A stretch of DNA of 35,520 nucleotides, from NCBI RefSeq assembly GCF_014656135.1, contig NZ_BNBV01000042.1, positions 1 through 35,520 of the forward strand. The letters run 5' to 3'. Source of the stretch: Streptomyces thermodiastaticus (lineage in GTDB: Bacteria; Actinomycetota; Actinomycetes; Streptomycetales; Streptomycetaceae). A program made the translations under genes and the position numbers. The notes under the pieces are model-generated. The model had not been told where the DNA came from, made no database searches, and saw only the letters and a list, made by a program, of their open reading frames with translations. The number at the start of each line of letters is the position of its first letter. The stretch's first letter is position 1. Positions 24,035 to 32,488 of this stretch are shown one piece after another.

Positions 24035-25081
24035 TCACCCCCGCGGCACCGCCGTCGACCCGCGCACCATCAGCTCCCCCCGCACCGTCGCGATCCCCCC
24101 GGGCGGCGGCTCTTCCCGTCCGGTGGCGATGCGGCCCGCGCGGGCGCCGGCCTTGGACAGCGGCAGGCGGACGGTCGTCAGGGCGGGCACCGCGTCCACG
24201 CTGAAGGGCAGGTCGTCGAAGCCGGCCACCGAGACGTCCTCGGGGATGCGCAGCCCCGACTCGCGCAGGGCCGCGCAGGCGCCGAGGGCCACCGAGTCGT
24301 TGGCGGCGACGACGGCCGTCAGGTCCGGGGCGCGGCGCAGCAGCTCCAGGGTGGCCTCGTAGCCGGAGCGGCGGTCGTAGCGGCCGTGCACCGTCAGGGC
24401 CGGGTCGTCCTCGAGGCCGGCCGCCGTGAGCGCCTGCCGGTGTCCCTCCAGGCGGTGGCGGGTGGTGGTGCGCTCCTCGGGGCCGGCGATGTAGCCGAGC
24501 CGGCGGTGGCCCAGTCCGATCAGATGCCCGGTCAGCTGCCGGGCGCCGCCCCGGTTGTCGAAGGCGAGGGCGACGGCGCCGGTGTCCTCGGCCGGCGGGC
24601 GTCCGCACAGCACCACGCGGGTGCCGGCGTCGGTCAGCTTGCGCAGTTTGGCGGCGATCGCCGCGGCGTGCGGCCCGTCCTCCACGGCTCCGCCGGTGAC
24701 CACCACGGCGGCGGCCCGCTGCCGTTGCAGCAGCGTCAGATAGGTCAGTTCGCGCTCCGGGGAGCCGCCGGTGTTGCAGACCACCGCCAGCCGTTCGCCG
24801 CCCGCCCGGCCCTGGGCGCCGCCGATCTCGGACTGGATCGCGCTCGCCATGATCCCGAAGAACGGGTCGGCGATGTCGTTGACGAGGATGCCGACCAGGT
24901 CGGAGGTGGCGGCGGCGAGCGCGCTCGCCGGGCCGTTGAGCACATAGTCCAGCTCGGTGACGGCCTTGAGCACCCGTTCCCGGGTGGCGGCGGCCACCGG
25001 GTAGTTGCCGTTCAGCACGCGCGACACCGTCGCGGGCGAGACCTGGGCGCGGGCCGCCACGTCCGCCAGGGTCACGGTCAT
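24035..25081 (-). CDS. LacI-family repressor
   Basis: The 348-residue product has a LacI helix-turn-helix (TLADVAARAQVSPATVSRVL, hinge near ASALAAATSDLVG) and a periplasmic-binding-protein-like ligand domain with FDNRGGARQLTGHL, GHRRLGYIAGP, AVVAANDSVALGA and VSVAGFDDLPFS. It starts at ATG 25081, 236 bases from the divergent dehydrogenase gene, and a LacI-type site GAAAGCGCTTGC lies in between. It most likely represses the dehydrogenase-DUF993-isomerase operon until a sugar-like inducer appears. The inducer is unknown. Confidence 0.93.
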   Translation of the reverse strand: MTVTLADVAARAQVSPATVSRVLNGNYPVAAATRERVLKAVTELDYVLNGPASALAAATSDLVGILVNDIADPFFGIMASAIQSEIGGAQGRAGGERLAVVCNTGGSPERELTYLTLLQRQRAAAVVVTGGAVEDGPHAAAIAAKLRKLTDAGTRVVLCGRPPAEDTGAVALAFDNRGGARQLTGHLIGLGHRRLGYIAGPEERTTTRHRLEGHRQALTAAGLEDDPALTVHGRYDRRSGYEATLELLRRAPDLTAVVAANDSVALGACAALRESGLRIPEDVSVAGFDDLPFSVDAVPALTTVRLPLSKAGARAGRIATGREEPPPGGIATVRGELMVRGSTAVPRG

Positions 25082-25199
25082 CTCGTCGTCCTCCGGTCGC
25101 GCATGTCGTCTCCGGGCGGGTGCAGCCGTGGGGCGCCGGGCTTCTCCGGTGACCGGGCCGCCGGTTCGACGGCTCGAACGGCACGGTCCGCGCGGGCTC

Positions 25200-25252
25200 T
25201 TGTCCCCGCCACTGCGGAGAGGTTAGCTTCTCCACGGATAGAAAGCGCTTGC
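25200..25252 (+). promoter_or_regulatory. Promoter and LacI-type operator of the DUF993 operon
   Basis: TTGTCC (25200-25205) and TTAGCT (25223-25228) are spaced 17 bases. GAAAGCGCTTGC at 25241-25252 has the perfect core AAGCGCTT with the central CG typical of LacI-family operators and would lie just after the transcription start, a repressing position. Confidence 0.5.
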
Positions 25253-25317
25253 TGCACGTGGCTCCCCGTCCGGAGGCCGGGCCCGCGCGGCGCGCGACGG
25301 CGTACGGAGGGACTGAC

Positions 25318-26469
25318 GTGACACGCAAGACGGTGCGGATCGCCATGAACGGCGTGACCGGGCGCATGGGGCACCGCCAGCACCTGGTCCGCTCGATCCT
25401 CGCCCTGCGCGAGCAGGGCGGACTCGACCTCGGCGACGGCACCGTGCTGTGGCCGGAACCCGTCCTGGTCGGCCGGCGCGCCCACGCGCTCCAGGCCCTC
25501 GCCGAGCGGTACGGCCTGACGGAATGGTCCACCGACCTGGACGCGGTCCTCGCCGACGAGACCATCGACATCTACTTCGACGCGCAGGTCACCGCGGCCC
25601 GCGAGGACGCCCTGAAGAAAGCGATCGCTGCCGGCAAACACGTCTACACCGAGAAGCCCACCGCCACCGGACTCGACGGCGCCCTGGAGCTGGCCCGGCT
25701 CGCCGAGGCCGCCGGGGTCAGGCACGGCGTGGTGCAGGACAAGATCTTCCTGCCGGGGCTGCTGAAGCTGAAGCGGCTGGTCGACGGCGGCTTCTTCGGC
25801 CGCGTCCTGTCCGTGCGCGGCGAGTTCGGCTACTGGGTGTTCGAGGGCGACTGGCAGAGCGCCCAGCGCCCCTCGTGGAACTACCGCGCCGAGGACGGCG
25901 GCGGCATCGTCGTCGACATGTTCCCGCACTGGGAGTACGTGCTGCACGAGCTGTTCGGCCGGGTCACCTCCGTGCAGGCGCTGGCCACCACCCACATCCC
26001 GCGGCGCTGGGACGAGGACGGCAAGCCCTACGCCGCGACGGCGGACGACGCCGCGTACGGCATCTTCGAGATCGAGGGCGGCATCGTCGCCCAGATCAAC
26101 TCCTCCTGGGCGGTGCGCGTCCACCGCGACGAACTGGTGGAGTTCCAGGTCGACGGCACCGAGGGCTCCGCGGTCGCCGGGCTGCGACGCTGCCGCGTCC
26201 AGCACCGCTCGGCCACGCCCAAACCGGTGTGGAACCCCGACGTCCCCGCCACCGAGGTCTTCCGCGACCAGTGGCAGGAGGTCCCGGACAACACCGAGTT
26301 CGACAACGGCTTCAAGGCCCAGTGGGAGCTGTTCCTCAAGCACGTCTACGCCGGCGCCCCCTACCACTGGGACCTGCTCGCCGGCGCCCGCGGCGTGCAG
26401 CTGGCCGAGCTGGGCCTGAAGTCCTCGGCCGCAGGCCGCCGCATCGAGGTACCGGAGATCACGCTGTGA
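25318..26469 (+). CDS. Gfo/Idh/MocA-family dehydrogenase
   Basis: The 383-residue NAD(P)-dependent oxidoreductase has an N-terminal Rossmann fold (VRIAMNGVTGRMG), the family signature EKP (112-114, in YTEKPTA) and a C-terminal alpha/beta domain with VVDMFPHWEYVLHELFG, whose His is a likely catalytic residue. The nucleotide loop is GVTGRMG rather than GxGxxG. It should oxidise a hydroxyl of a sugar, inositol or related compound, usually at C2 or C3. GTG 25318 follows GGAGGG by about eight bases. It is the first gene of an overlapping three-gene operon under the divergent LacI protein. Confidence 0.93.
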   Translation: MTRKTVRIAMNGVTGRMGHRQHLVRSILALREQGGLDLGDGTVLWPEPVLVGRRAHALQALAERYGLTEWSTDLDAVLADETIDIYFDAQVTAAREDALKKAIAAGKHVYTEKPTATGLDGALELARLAEAAGVRHGVVQDKIFLPGLLKLKRLVDGGFFGRVLSVRGEFGYWVFEGDWQSAQRPSWNYRAEDGGGIVVDMFPHWEYVLHELFGRVTSVQALATTHIPRRWDEDGKPYAATADDAAYGIFEIEGGIVAQINSSWAVRVHRDELVEFQVDGTEGSAVAGLRRCRVQHRSATPKPVWNPDVPATEVFRDQWQEVPDNTEFDNGFKAQWELFLKHVYAGAPYHWDLLAGARGVQLAELGLKSSAAGRRIEVPEITL

Positions 26470-27617
26470 CCATCCATCTGCCGGACGCGAACGGATTCCT
26501 GCGGCCCTACGAGCCGCGCACCGAACCGCTCACCTTCTCCCCGGGCATTCCGTTCACCTCCCGCACCGTCTTCGCCGCCGCGCACGTCGTCGCCGACCCG
26601 TACGCCGACGTCACCCCCGACGCGCCGGCGGCCGTCGACTGGGACGCCACCCTCGCCTTCCGCCGCCACCTGTGGAGCCACGGACTGGGCGTCGCCGAGG
26701 CCATGGACACCGCGCAGCGCGGCATGGGCCTTGACTGGGCGGGCGCCGCCGAACTGATCCGCCGGTCCGCGGCCGAGGCCCGCGCGGTGGGCGGACGGAT
26801 CGCCTGCGGCGTCGGCACCGACCAGATCACCGCCGGCTCGCTCGACGACATCCGCGCCGCCTACGAGGAACAGCTCGCCGTGGTCGAGGAGGCCGGCGCC
26901 CAGGCGATCCTGATGGCCTCCCGGGCCCTGGCGGCCACCGCCCGCGGCCCCGAGGACTACCTGGAGATCTACGGCCACCTGCTGCGCCAGGCCGCCGACC
27001 CCGTGATCCTGCACTGGCTCGGCCCCATGTTCGACCCGGCCCTGGAGGGCTACTGGGGGTCGTCCGACCTGGACACGGCCACCGACGTGTTCCTGGACGT
27101 CATCGCCGCCCACCCCGACAAGGTCGACGGCGTGAAGATCTCCCTGCTGGACGCCGGACGCGAGATCGAGCTGCGGCGCCGCCTGCCGAAGGGCGTGCGC
27201 TGCTACACCGGCGACGACTTCCACTACCCCGAGCTGATCGCCGGCGACGAGCGGGGCTTCAGCCACGCCCTGCTCGGCGTCTTCGACCCGCTCGGCCCGC
27301 TGGCCGCCGAGGCGGTACGGGTCCTGGACACCGGGGACACCGCCGGCTTCCGCGCCCTGCTGGACCCGACCGTCGGCCTGGCCCGCCACCTGTTCCAGGC
27401 ACCCACCCGCTACTACAAGACGGGCGTGGTCTTCCTGGCCTGGCTGGCCGGGCACCAGTCCCACTTCACCATGGTCGGCGGGCTGCAGTCCGCGCGCTCC
27501 CTGCCGCACCTGGCCCGCGCCTATGAACTCGCCGACCGGCTCGGTCTGTTCCCGGACCCCCGACGCGCCGAGGAACGCATGAGGAACCTGCTGTCGCTGT
27601 ACGGGGTGGACCGATGA
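26466..27617 (+). CDS. DUF993 protein, dihydrodipicolinate synthase-like aldolase candidate
   Basis: The 383-residue product matches the DUF993 family, a branch of the DHDPS/N-acetylneuraminate lyase-like TIM barrels with no confirmed reaction that I know. The strand VDGVKISLLD holds Lys224, at the place where DHDPS-family enzymes form a Schiff base. VILHWLGPMFDP and the C-terminal FLAWLAGHQSHFTMVGG are other family blocks. The GTG start overlaps the dehydrogenase stop (GTGA), and its own TGA overlaps the next ATG (ATGA), so the three proteins are made together. It is plausibly a retro-aldol step on an oxidised sugar. Confidence 0.88.
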   Translation: MTIHLPDANGFLRPYEPRTEPLTFSPGIPFTSRTVFAAAHVVADPYADVTPDAPAAVDWDATLAFRRHLWSHGLGVAEAMDTAQRGMGLDWAGAAELIRRSAAEARAVGGRIACGVGTDQITAGSLDDIRAAYEEQLAVVEEAGAQAILMASRALAATARGPEDYLEIYGHLLRQAADPVILHWLGPMFDPALEGYWGSSDLDTATDVFLDVIAAHPDKVDGVKISLLDAGREIELRRRLPKGVRCYTGDDFHYPELIAGDERGFSHALLGVFDPLGPLAAEAVRVLDTGDTAGFRALLDPTVGLARHLFQAPTRYYKTGVVFLAWLAGHQSHFTMVGGLQSARSLPHLARAYELADRLGLFPDPRRAEERMRNLLSLYGVDR

Positions 27618-28450
27618 CGACGAACGAGCTGGCCCGCTTTTCCCTCAACCAGATGACGGTCAAGCAGCTGTCGCTGCCCGACCTCGTCGACGCCTGCACC
27701 GAGCTGGGCGTCCGCAACGCCGGCCTGTGGCGCGAACCGGTGCGGCGCTACGGCGTCGAGGCCGCCGCCCGGCTGGTGCGGGACGCCGGCCTGAACGTCA
27801 CCACCCTGTGCCGGGGCGGCTTCCTCACCGCGACCGACCCCGCCCGGCGCGCCGCGGCCCTCGACGACAACCGTGCCGCCGTCGACGAGGCCGCCGCCCT
27901 CGGCACCGACACCCTGGTCCTGGTCTGCGGCGGCCTGCCGGACGGCAGCAAGGACCTGCACGGCGCCCGCGAACGCATCGCCGACGCCCTCGCCGTCCTC
28001 GGCCCCTACGCCGCCGAACGCGGCGTGCGCCTGGCCGTGGAGCCGCTGCACCCGATGTTCGCCGCCGACCGCTGCGTGGTCTCCACCCTCGCCCAGGCCC
28101 TCGACCTCGCCGAACGCTTTCCCGCCGAGCAGGTCGGCGTCACCGTGGACACCTACCACATCTGGTGGGACGACCAGGCACCCGAGCAGATCGCCCGGGC
28201 GGGCGCGGGCGGCCGCATCGCCGCCTTCCAGCTCGCCGACTGGATCACCCCGCTGCCCGCCGGCGTCCTCAACGGCCGCGGCCAGATCGGCGACGGCGCC
28301 ATCGACATGCGGCAGTGGAAGAAACGGGTGGAGGCCGCCGGCTACACCGGCCCCATCGAAGTCGAGGTGTTCAACGAGGAGTTGTGGGCGCGGGACGGCA
28401 AGCAGGTAGTAGCGGAAACAGCGCGACGCTTCCTCGACCATGTGATGTGA
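27614..28450 (+). CDS. Sugar phosphate isomerase/epimerase-like TIM barrel
   Basis: The 278-residue protein is a xylose isomerase-like TIM barrel. It starts RFSLNQMTVKQLSLPDLV and has LVLVCGGLPDGSKDL, the metal-site strand RLAVEPLHPMF (Glu), VTVDTYHIWWD (Asp and His), AFQLADW and the final IEVEVFNEELW (Glu). These fit the usual Glu-Asp-His-Glu divalent metal centre. It should isomerise or epimerise a keto sugar or cyclitol intermediate. Its ATG overlaps the DUF993 stop. It is a different subfamily from the stand-alone protein at 19164-19964. Confidence 0.92.
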   Translation: MTTNELARFSLNQMTVKQLSLPDLVDACTELGVRNAGLWREPVRRYGVEAAARLVRDAGLNVTTLCRGGFLTATDPARRAAALDDNRAAVDEAAALGTDTLVLVCGGLPDGSKDLHGARERIADALAVLGPYAAERGVRLAVEPLHPMFAADRCVVSTLAQALDLAERFPAEQVGVTVDTYHIWWDDQAPEQIARAGAGGRIAAFQLADWITPLPAGVLNGRGQIGDGAIDMRQWKKRVEAAGYTGPIEVEVFNEELWARDGKQVVAETARRFLDHVM

Positions 28451-28457
28451 TGGCCGT

Positions 28458-28988
28458 ATGACGGAGCAGAGCGTGTCCCTGGGGCCGCTGGCGCCCGCCG
28501 GCGGCCGCTGGGGCATCGGGGACGCCGAACGGCCGGGCCGTCACTGGGTGGAGTTCCGCCCGGACGGGCTCTGCCGGCACCAGCCGGACGCCGAGGAGCA
28601 GCTGATCCCGTGGTCCCGGGTCATGACCGGGATCTGGATCACCTGGGGCCGGTTCCCGTGGAACACGGGCAGCAGGGGCAAGTACACGCTGCGCGGCAAG
28701 GTCGCCGGACGTGCCGCGGGCTGGCTGCACATGACACTGCGCCACCCCTACGAGGACGCCGCGCTGCGCTTCGACCGGCACGAGGCGAAGTACCGGGCCG
28801 TGGACGCCGTACGGCTGGAGGAACTGCTGCGGCAGCTCGTCGAGACCGACCGGCTCCGTCTCCTCGGCGACCCGGACTGGGTCGGCCGTGCCGTGGCACA
28901 CCTGTCCGGCGGCGGGCCCGCCCGCACACCCGGTGCGCTGCGGCGGGCCGTCACCGAGGCGATCGAGGCGGCCGGCGCCGCGCAGTAG
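28458..28988 (+). CDS. Hypothetical protein, end of the DUF993 operon
   Basis: The 176-residue soluble protein has a beta-rich N-terminal half (HWVEFRPDGLCRH, IPWSRVMTGIWITWGRFPW, YTLRGKVAG, WLHMTLRHPYED) and a helical C-terminal half (RLEELLRQLVETDRL, AVTEAIEAAGAAQ). I do not recognise a family. The pattern suggests a PH-like sensor or scaffold fold, but that is a guess. It starts seven bases after the isomerase stop with a weak ribosome site, so it is probably read as the last gene of the operon or on its own. Confidence 0.7.
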   Translation: MTEQSVSLGPLAPAGGRWGIGDAERPGRHWVEFRPDGLCRHQPDAEEQLIPWSRVMTGIWITWGRFPWNTGSRGKYTLRGKVAGRAAGWLHMTLRHPYEDAALRFDRHEAKYRAVDAVRLEELLRQLVETDRLRLLGDPDWVGRAVAHLSGGGPARTPGALRRAVTEAIEAAGAAQ

Positions 28989-29122
28989 CGGATCCGGGCA
29001 AGCACGGCAGACCGTGCAACCCTTCCCGGGCGTGGCGTGTCGTACCTGTCACCGGAGGTCCTGGGGGGATCCGTGGGGGGATCACGAGAAGTTCCGGCGC
29101 CCGGGGAGCAGGAGGGGAAAGC

Positions 29123-29158
29123 CGAGGGGGCCCGGTCCAGCGGACCAGGGCCCCCTCG
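29123..29158. terminator. Strong bidirectional terminator
   Basis: CGAGGGGGCCC (29123-29133) and GGGCCCCCTCG (29148-29158) form an 11-bp stem that continues inside as GGTCC/GGACC around a 3-base loop with one bulged A. It lies between the convergent hypothetical gene and rbsD and can end both transcripts. Confidence 0.75.
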
Positions 29159-29198
29159 TGATGTCCGGCGAGGCGACGCACCGGACAAACCCAGCGGT

Positions 29199-29588
29199 TC
29201 AGAAGAACACCCCGCACCGCAGCAGGACGTTCGCGTACGGCCGGGCCTCGCCGGTGCGCACGACCAGACGGGCACCGCGGGACAGTTCCTTCAGCCGCTC
29301 GTGGGGGACGAGGGTCAGCCCGGGGAGGCGGCCGTCCAGCAGCGCGGCCGTCTCGGGGTTGGCCGCGCGGACCTCGCTGGCCGCGGTCGCGCCCTCGACG
29401 ACCAGCTCGGCCAGCAGACCCTCCAGCACCTGAGCGAACGACGGCACTCCGGCACGGAACGCCAGGTCGACCACGCGCGGCCCGGACGGTATCGGCATGC
29501 CCGCGTCGCACACCAGCACCTCGTCGGTGTGCCCCAGCTCGGCCAGCGCACCGCTGAGGTGCCGGTTGAGGATGCCCGCTTTCTTCAC
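29199..29588 (-). CDS. rbsD: D-ribose pyranase
   Basis: The 129-residue protein is RbsD, which converts beta-D-ribopyranose to the furanose form used by ribokinase. The length matches the family. The N-terminus KKAGILNRHLSGALAELGH carries the catalytic His20, and Asp28 follows in VCDAGMPIP; the C-terminal RTGEARPYANVLL is the family's Tyr-containing active-site block. The GTG start overlaps the rbsK stop (GTGA), so it is translated with ribokinase. It is the last gene of the operon. Confidence 0.95.
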   Translation of the reverse strand: MKKAGILNRHLSGALAELGHTDEVLVCDAGMPIPSGPRVVDLAFRAGVPSFAQVLEGLLAELVVEGATAASEVRAANPETAALLDGRLPGLTLVPHERLKELSRGARLVVRTGEARPYANVLLRCGVFF

Positions 29589-30487
29589 AGCGCCTCGACC
29601 TCCGCCGCCGTGGGGTACGACTCCTGCGCGCCCGGTTTCGTCACGGCCGCCGCACCCACCCGGGCCGCGTAGGCGGCCGCCTCGGCCAGCGGCACACCCG
29701 CGCCGAGCCGCCAGGCCAGGGCCGCGGCGAACGCGTCACCCGCGCCCGTGGTGTCCACGACGTCCACCGCCACCGACGGCACCCGGGCCAGACCCTCGGC
29801 GGACGCCACCAGCGCGCCCTCGGCGCCCAGGGTGACCACCACCGAGCGCGGGCCGCGCGCCAGCAGCGCCCGCGCCCAGTCCTCCGGCGCCGGCCCCGCC
29901 GCCTCTCCGCCCAGGATGACCCGCGCCTCGTGCTCGTTGACGATCAGCGGGTCGCAGGCGTCCAGCAGCTCCTGCGGCAGCGGGCGCGGCGGGGAGGGGT
30001 TCAGCACGAACCGGCTGCCGCCGGCCAGCTGCCGCACCGCCTCCACGACCGTCTCCAACGGCACCTCCAGCTGCGCCGACACCACCCGGGACCGGGCGAG
30101 GAGACCGGCCGCCGCCCGCACGTCCTCGGGCGTGAGCCGGGCGTTGGCACCGGGCGAGACCACGATGCTGTTGTCCCCGGACGGGTCCACCGTGATCAGC
30201 GCCACCCCGGTCGGCGCACCCCCGGTCAGCACACCGGTGGTGTCCACGCCGGCCGCCCGCTGGGAGTCGAGCAGCAGCCGGCCGTGCGCGTCGTCCCCGA
30301 CCCGGGCCAGCAGGGCCGTCCGGGCACCCAGACGGGCCGCGGCCACCGCCTGGTTGGCGCCCTTGCCGCCCGGGTGGACGGCGAGGTCGGAGCCGAGCAC
30401 CGTCTCACCGGCCGCGGGCCGTCGCTCGACGCCGATCACCAGGTCGGCGTTGGCCGACCCCACGACCAGCAGGTCGTAGTCGTACAT
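29585..30487 (-). CDS. rbsK: Ribokinase
   Basis: The 300-residue PfkB-family kinase phosphorylates ribose to ribose 5-phosphate. It shows the PfkB signatures GGKGANQAVAAARLG near residue 40 and DTTGAGDAFAAAL near 245, whose last Asp is the catalytic base. The ribose-binding N-terminus has GSANADLVIGVERRP. ATG 30487 is chosen because AGGAG lies four bases upstream; a GTG at 30499 lies before that site. It is co-transcribed with the ribose transporter genes, 48 bases after rbsCB, and overlaps rbsD. Confidence 0.95.
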   Translation of the reverse strand: MYDYDLLVVGSANADLVIGVERRPAAGETVLGSDLAVHPGGKGANQAVAAARLGARTALLARVGDDAHGRLLLDSQRAAGVDTTGVLTGGAPTGVALITVDPSGDNSIVVSPGANARLTPEDVRAAAGLLARSRVVSAQLEVPLETVVEAVRQLAGGSRFVLNPSPPRPLPQELLDACDPLIVNEHEARVILGGEAAGPAPEDWARALLARGPRSVVVTLGAEGALVASAEGLARVPSVAVDVVDTTGAGDAFAAALAWRLGAGVPLAEAAAYAARVGAAAVTKPGAQESYPTAAEVEAL

Positions 30488-30535
30488 GTGTCTCCTCACA
30501 GCGGGCGGTCGTTCAGTGGCGGCGCGGGGCGCCGG

Positions 30536-32488
30536 TCAGCCGCTGAACCCGGCCACGTTCTCCTTCGTTACCACCTTCACCGGCACCTTCACGGCCTGCT
30601 CGACCTTCTTGCCCTGGACCGCCCTGAGCGCGTTGTCCACGGCGATCCGGCCCAGCTGGGTCGGCTGCTGCGCCACGGAGGCGTACAGCGTGCCGTTCTT
30701 GACGGCGGTCAGACCGTCCGGGGTGCCGTCGAAGCCGACGACCTGCACGGACCTGCCGGCCTTGGACCCGAGGGCCTTGACCGCGCCGAGCGCCATCTCG
30801 TCGTTGGCGGCCAGCACGCCCTGCACGTCCGGGTGGGCCTGCAGCAGGTTCGACATCACGTCCAGGCCCTTGGTGCGGTCGAAGTCGGCGGGCTGCTGGG
30901 CCAGCACCTTGATGCCCGGGTAGGCCTTCAGGCCCTGCGCGAAGCCGGCGGCGCGCTCCCGGGCGGCGGAGGTGCCCGCCTGCCCCTGCAGGATCACGAT
31001 CCGGCCCGTGCCGCCGAGCTTCTCGGCGAGGGTCTTCGCGGCCAGCTCACCGCCCGCCACATTGTCGGAGGCGACCAGCGCGTCGATCGCCGCGTTGTTG
31101 ACCCCGCGGTCCACCGCGATCACCGGGATCTTCGCCTTGTCCGCGGCCTTCACCGAGTTGCTCGCCGCGTCGGAGTCGACCGGGTTGACGATGATCGCGC
31201 CGAGGCCCGAGCTGGTGAAGTTCTGCATCTGGTTGGCCTGCTGGGAGGCGTCGTTCTGGGCGTCGGTGACGGTCAGCTCGATGCCCAGCTTCTTCGCCTC
31301 GGCCTGCGCACCGGACTTGATCTGCACGAAGAACGGGTTGTTCAGCGTGGACAGCGACAGGCCCATCTTCGGCGTGGTGGAGGCGGACCCGGTGTGCAGC
31401 AGGGAGGTCGCCGCCACCAGCGCGACGGTGACCACGGCCGCGAGCCCGTACGTCGCCGCCTGCCTGCCCTTGCCGCCGCCGCTGCCCGTGCCCGCGGCCT
31501 GCGGGGTCGCCCCGGCCTTGCGGCGCACCGTGTCCAGCAGCACCGCCAGCGCGATGACGACACCGATGACGACCTGCTGCCAGAAGGCCGAGACCGACAG
31601 CAGGTTGAGGCCGTTGCGGAGCACCGCCAGGATCAGCGCGCCGATCAGCGTGCCCGACGCCTTGCCGGTGCCGCCCGCCAGCGAGGCACCGCCGATGACG
31701 ACCGCGGCGATCGCGTCCAGCTCGTAGCCGTTCGCGGCCTGCGGCTGCGCCGAGGACAGCCGGGCGGCGAGCACGATGCCCGCGACGGCCGCGAACAGAC
31801 CCGACAGGGCGTAGATGGCGAGCTTCTGCTTGCGCACCTTCAGCCCCGACAGCCGGGCGGCCTCCTCGTTGCCGCCGATGGCGTACATCGACCGGCCGAT
31901 GTAGGTGCGCGCCAGCACGAACGCCGTGATCAGCCCCATCACGACCATCACCAGCACGGGCACCGGCAGCCAGCCGCCGAGCGTGTCGCCCAGATGCGAG
32001 ACGGAGTCCGGCAGCGCGATCGGGGAACCCTGCGAGATCACCAGGGACAGGCCACGGCCCACCGACAGCATCGCCAGGGTCGCGATGAACGGCGGCAGCT
32101 TGCCGTAGGAGATGAGGAACCCGTTGACCAGGCCGGCCGCCACACCGGTGGCGACCGCCAGGATTACCGCGAGCACCACCGGCACGCCGTGCGAGGTGGC
32201 GCTCCATGCCAGCACGGTCGCCGACAGGGCGGCCACCGATCCGACCGACAGGTCGATGCCCGCCGAGACGATGACGAAGGTGACACCGAAGGCGAGGACG
32301 GCGGTCACCGCCGCCTGCACGCCGATGTTGAGCAGGTTGTCCGTCGTCAGGAAGTCACCGGACAGCGCCGACAGGGCGATGACCAGGACGATCAGCGCGG
32401 TCAGCGCGCCGTTGTCGAGCAGCAGCCGGCGCAGGCCGCCCGAGGCGGCACCGGCGCCCGCCCGGCTGTTGAGCGTGTCAGTGGCCAC
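30536..32488 (-). CDS. rbsCB: Fused ribose ABC permease and substrate-binding protein (RbsC-RbsB)
   Basis: The 650-residue chain joins a membrane permease (about 1-322, with FVIVSAGIDLSVGSVAAL and the family loop GRSMYAIGGNEEAARLSG) to a ribose-type binding protein (about 374-650, with NNPFFVQIKSGAQAEAKKLG, AIIVNPVDSDAASN and GVLAANDEMALGA). A Gly/Ser/Lys linker (323-347) and an additional transmembrane helix (348-364) connect them, which would place the binding domain outside the cell without a signal peptide. No separate RbsB gene is present. The GTG start follows AAGGAGG and overlaps the end of rbsA by 11 bases. Confidence 0.9.
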   Translation of the reverse strand: MATDTLNSRAGAGAASGGLRRLLLDNGALTALIVLVIALSALSGDFLTTDNLLNIGVQAAVTAVLAFGVTFVIVSAGIDLSVGSVAALSATVLAWSATSHGVPVVLAVILAVATGVAAGLVNGFLISYGKLPPFIATLAMLSVGRGLSLVISQGSPIALPDSVSHLGDTLGGWLPVPVLVMVVMGLITAFVLARTYIGRSMYAIGGNEEAARLSGLKVRKQKLAIYALSGLFAAVAGIVLAARLSSAQPQAANGYELDAIAAVVIGGASLAGGTGKASGTLIGALILAVLRNGLNLLSVSAFWQQVVIGVVIALAVLLDTVRRKAGATPQAAGTGSGGGKGRQAATYGLAAVVTVALVAATSLLHTGSASTTPKMGLSLSTLNNPFFVQIKSGAQAEAKKLGIELTVTDAQNDASQQANQMQNFTSSGLGAIIVNPVDSDAASNSVKAADKAKIPVIAVDRGVNNAAIDALVASDNVAGGELAAKTLAEKLGGTGRIVILQGQAGTSAARERAAGFAQGLKAYPGIKVLAQQPADFDRTKGLDVMSNLLQAHPDVQGVLAANDEMALGAVKALGSKAGRSVQVVGFDGTPDGLTAVKNGTLYASVAQQPTQLGRIAVDNALRAVQGKKVEQAVKVPVKVVTKENVAGFSG

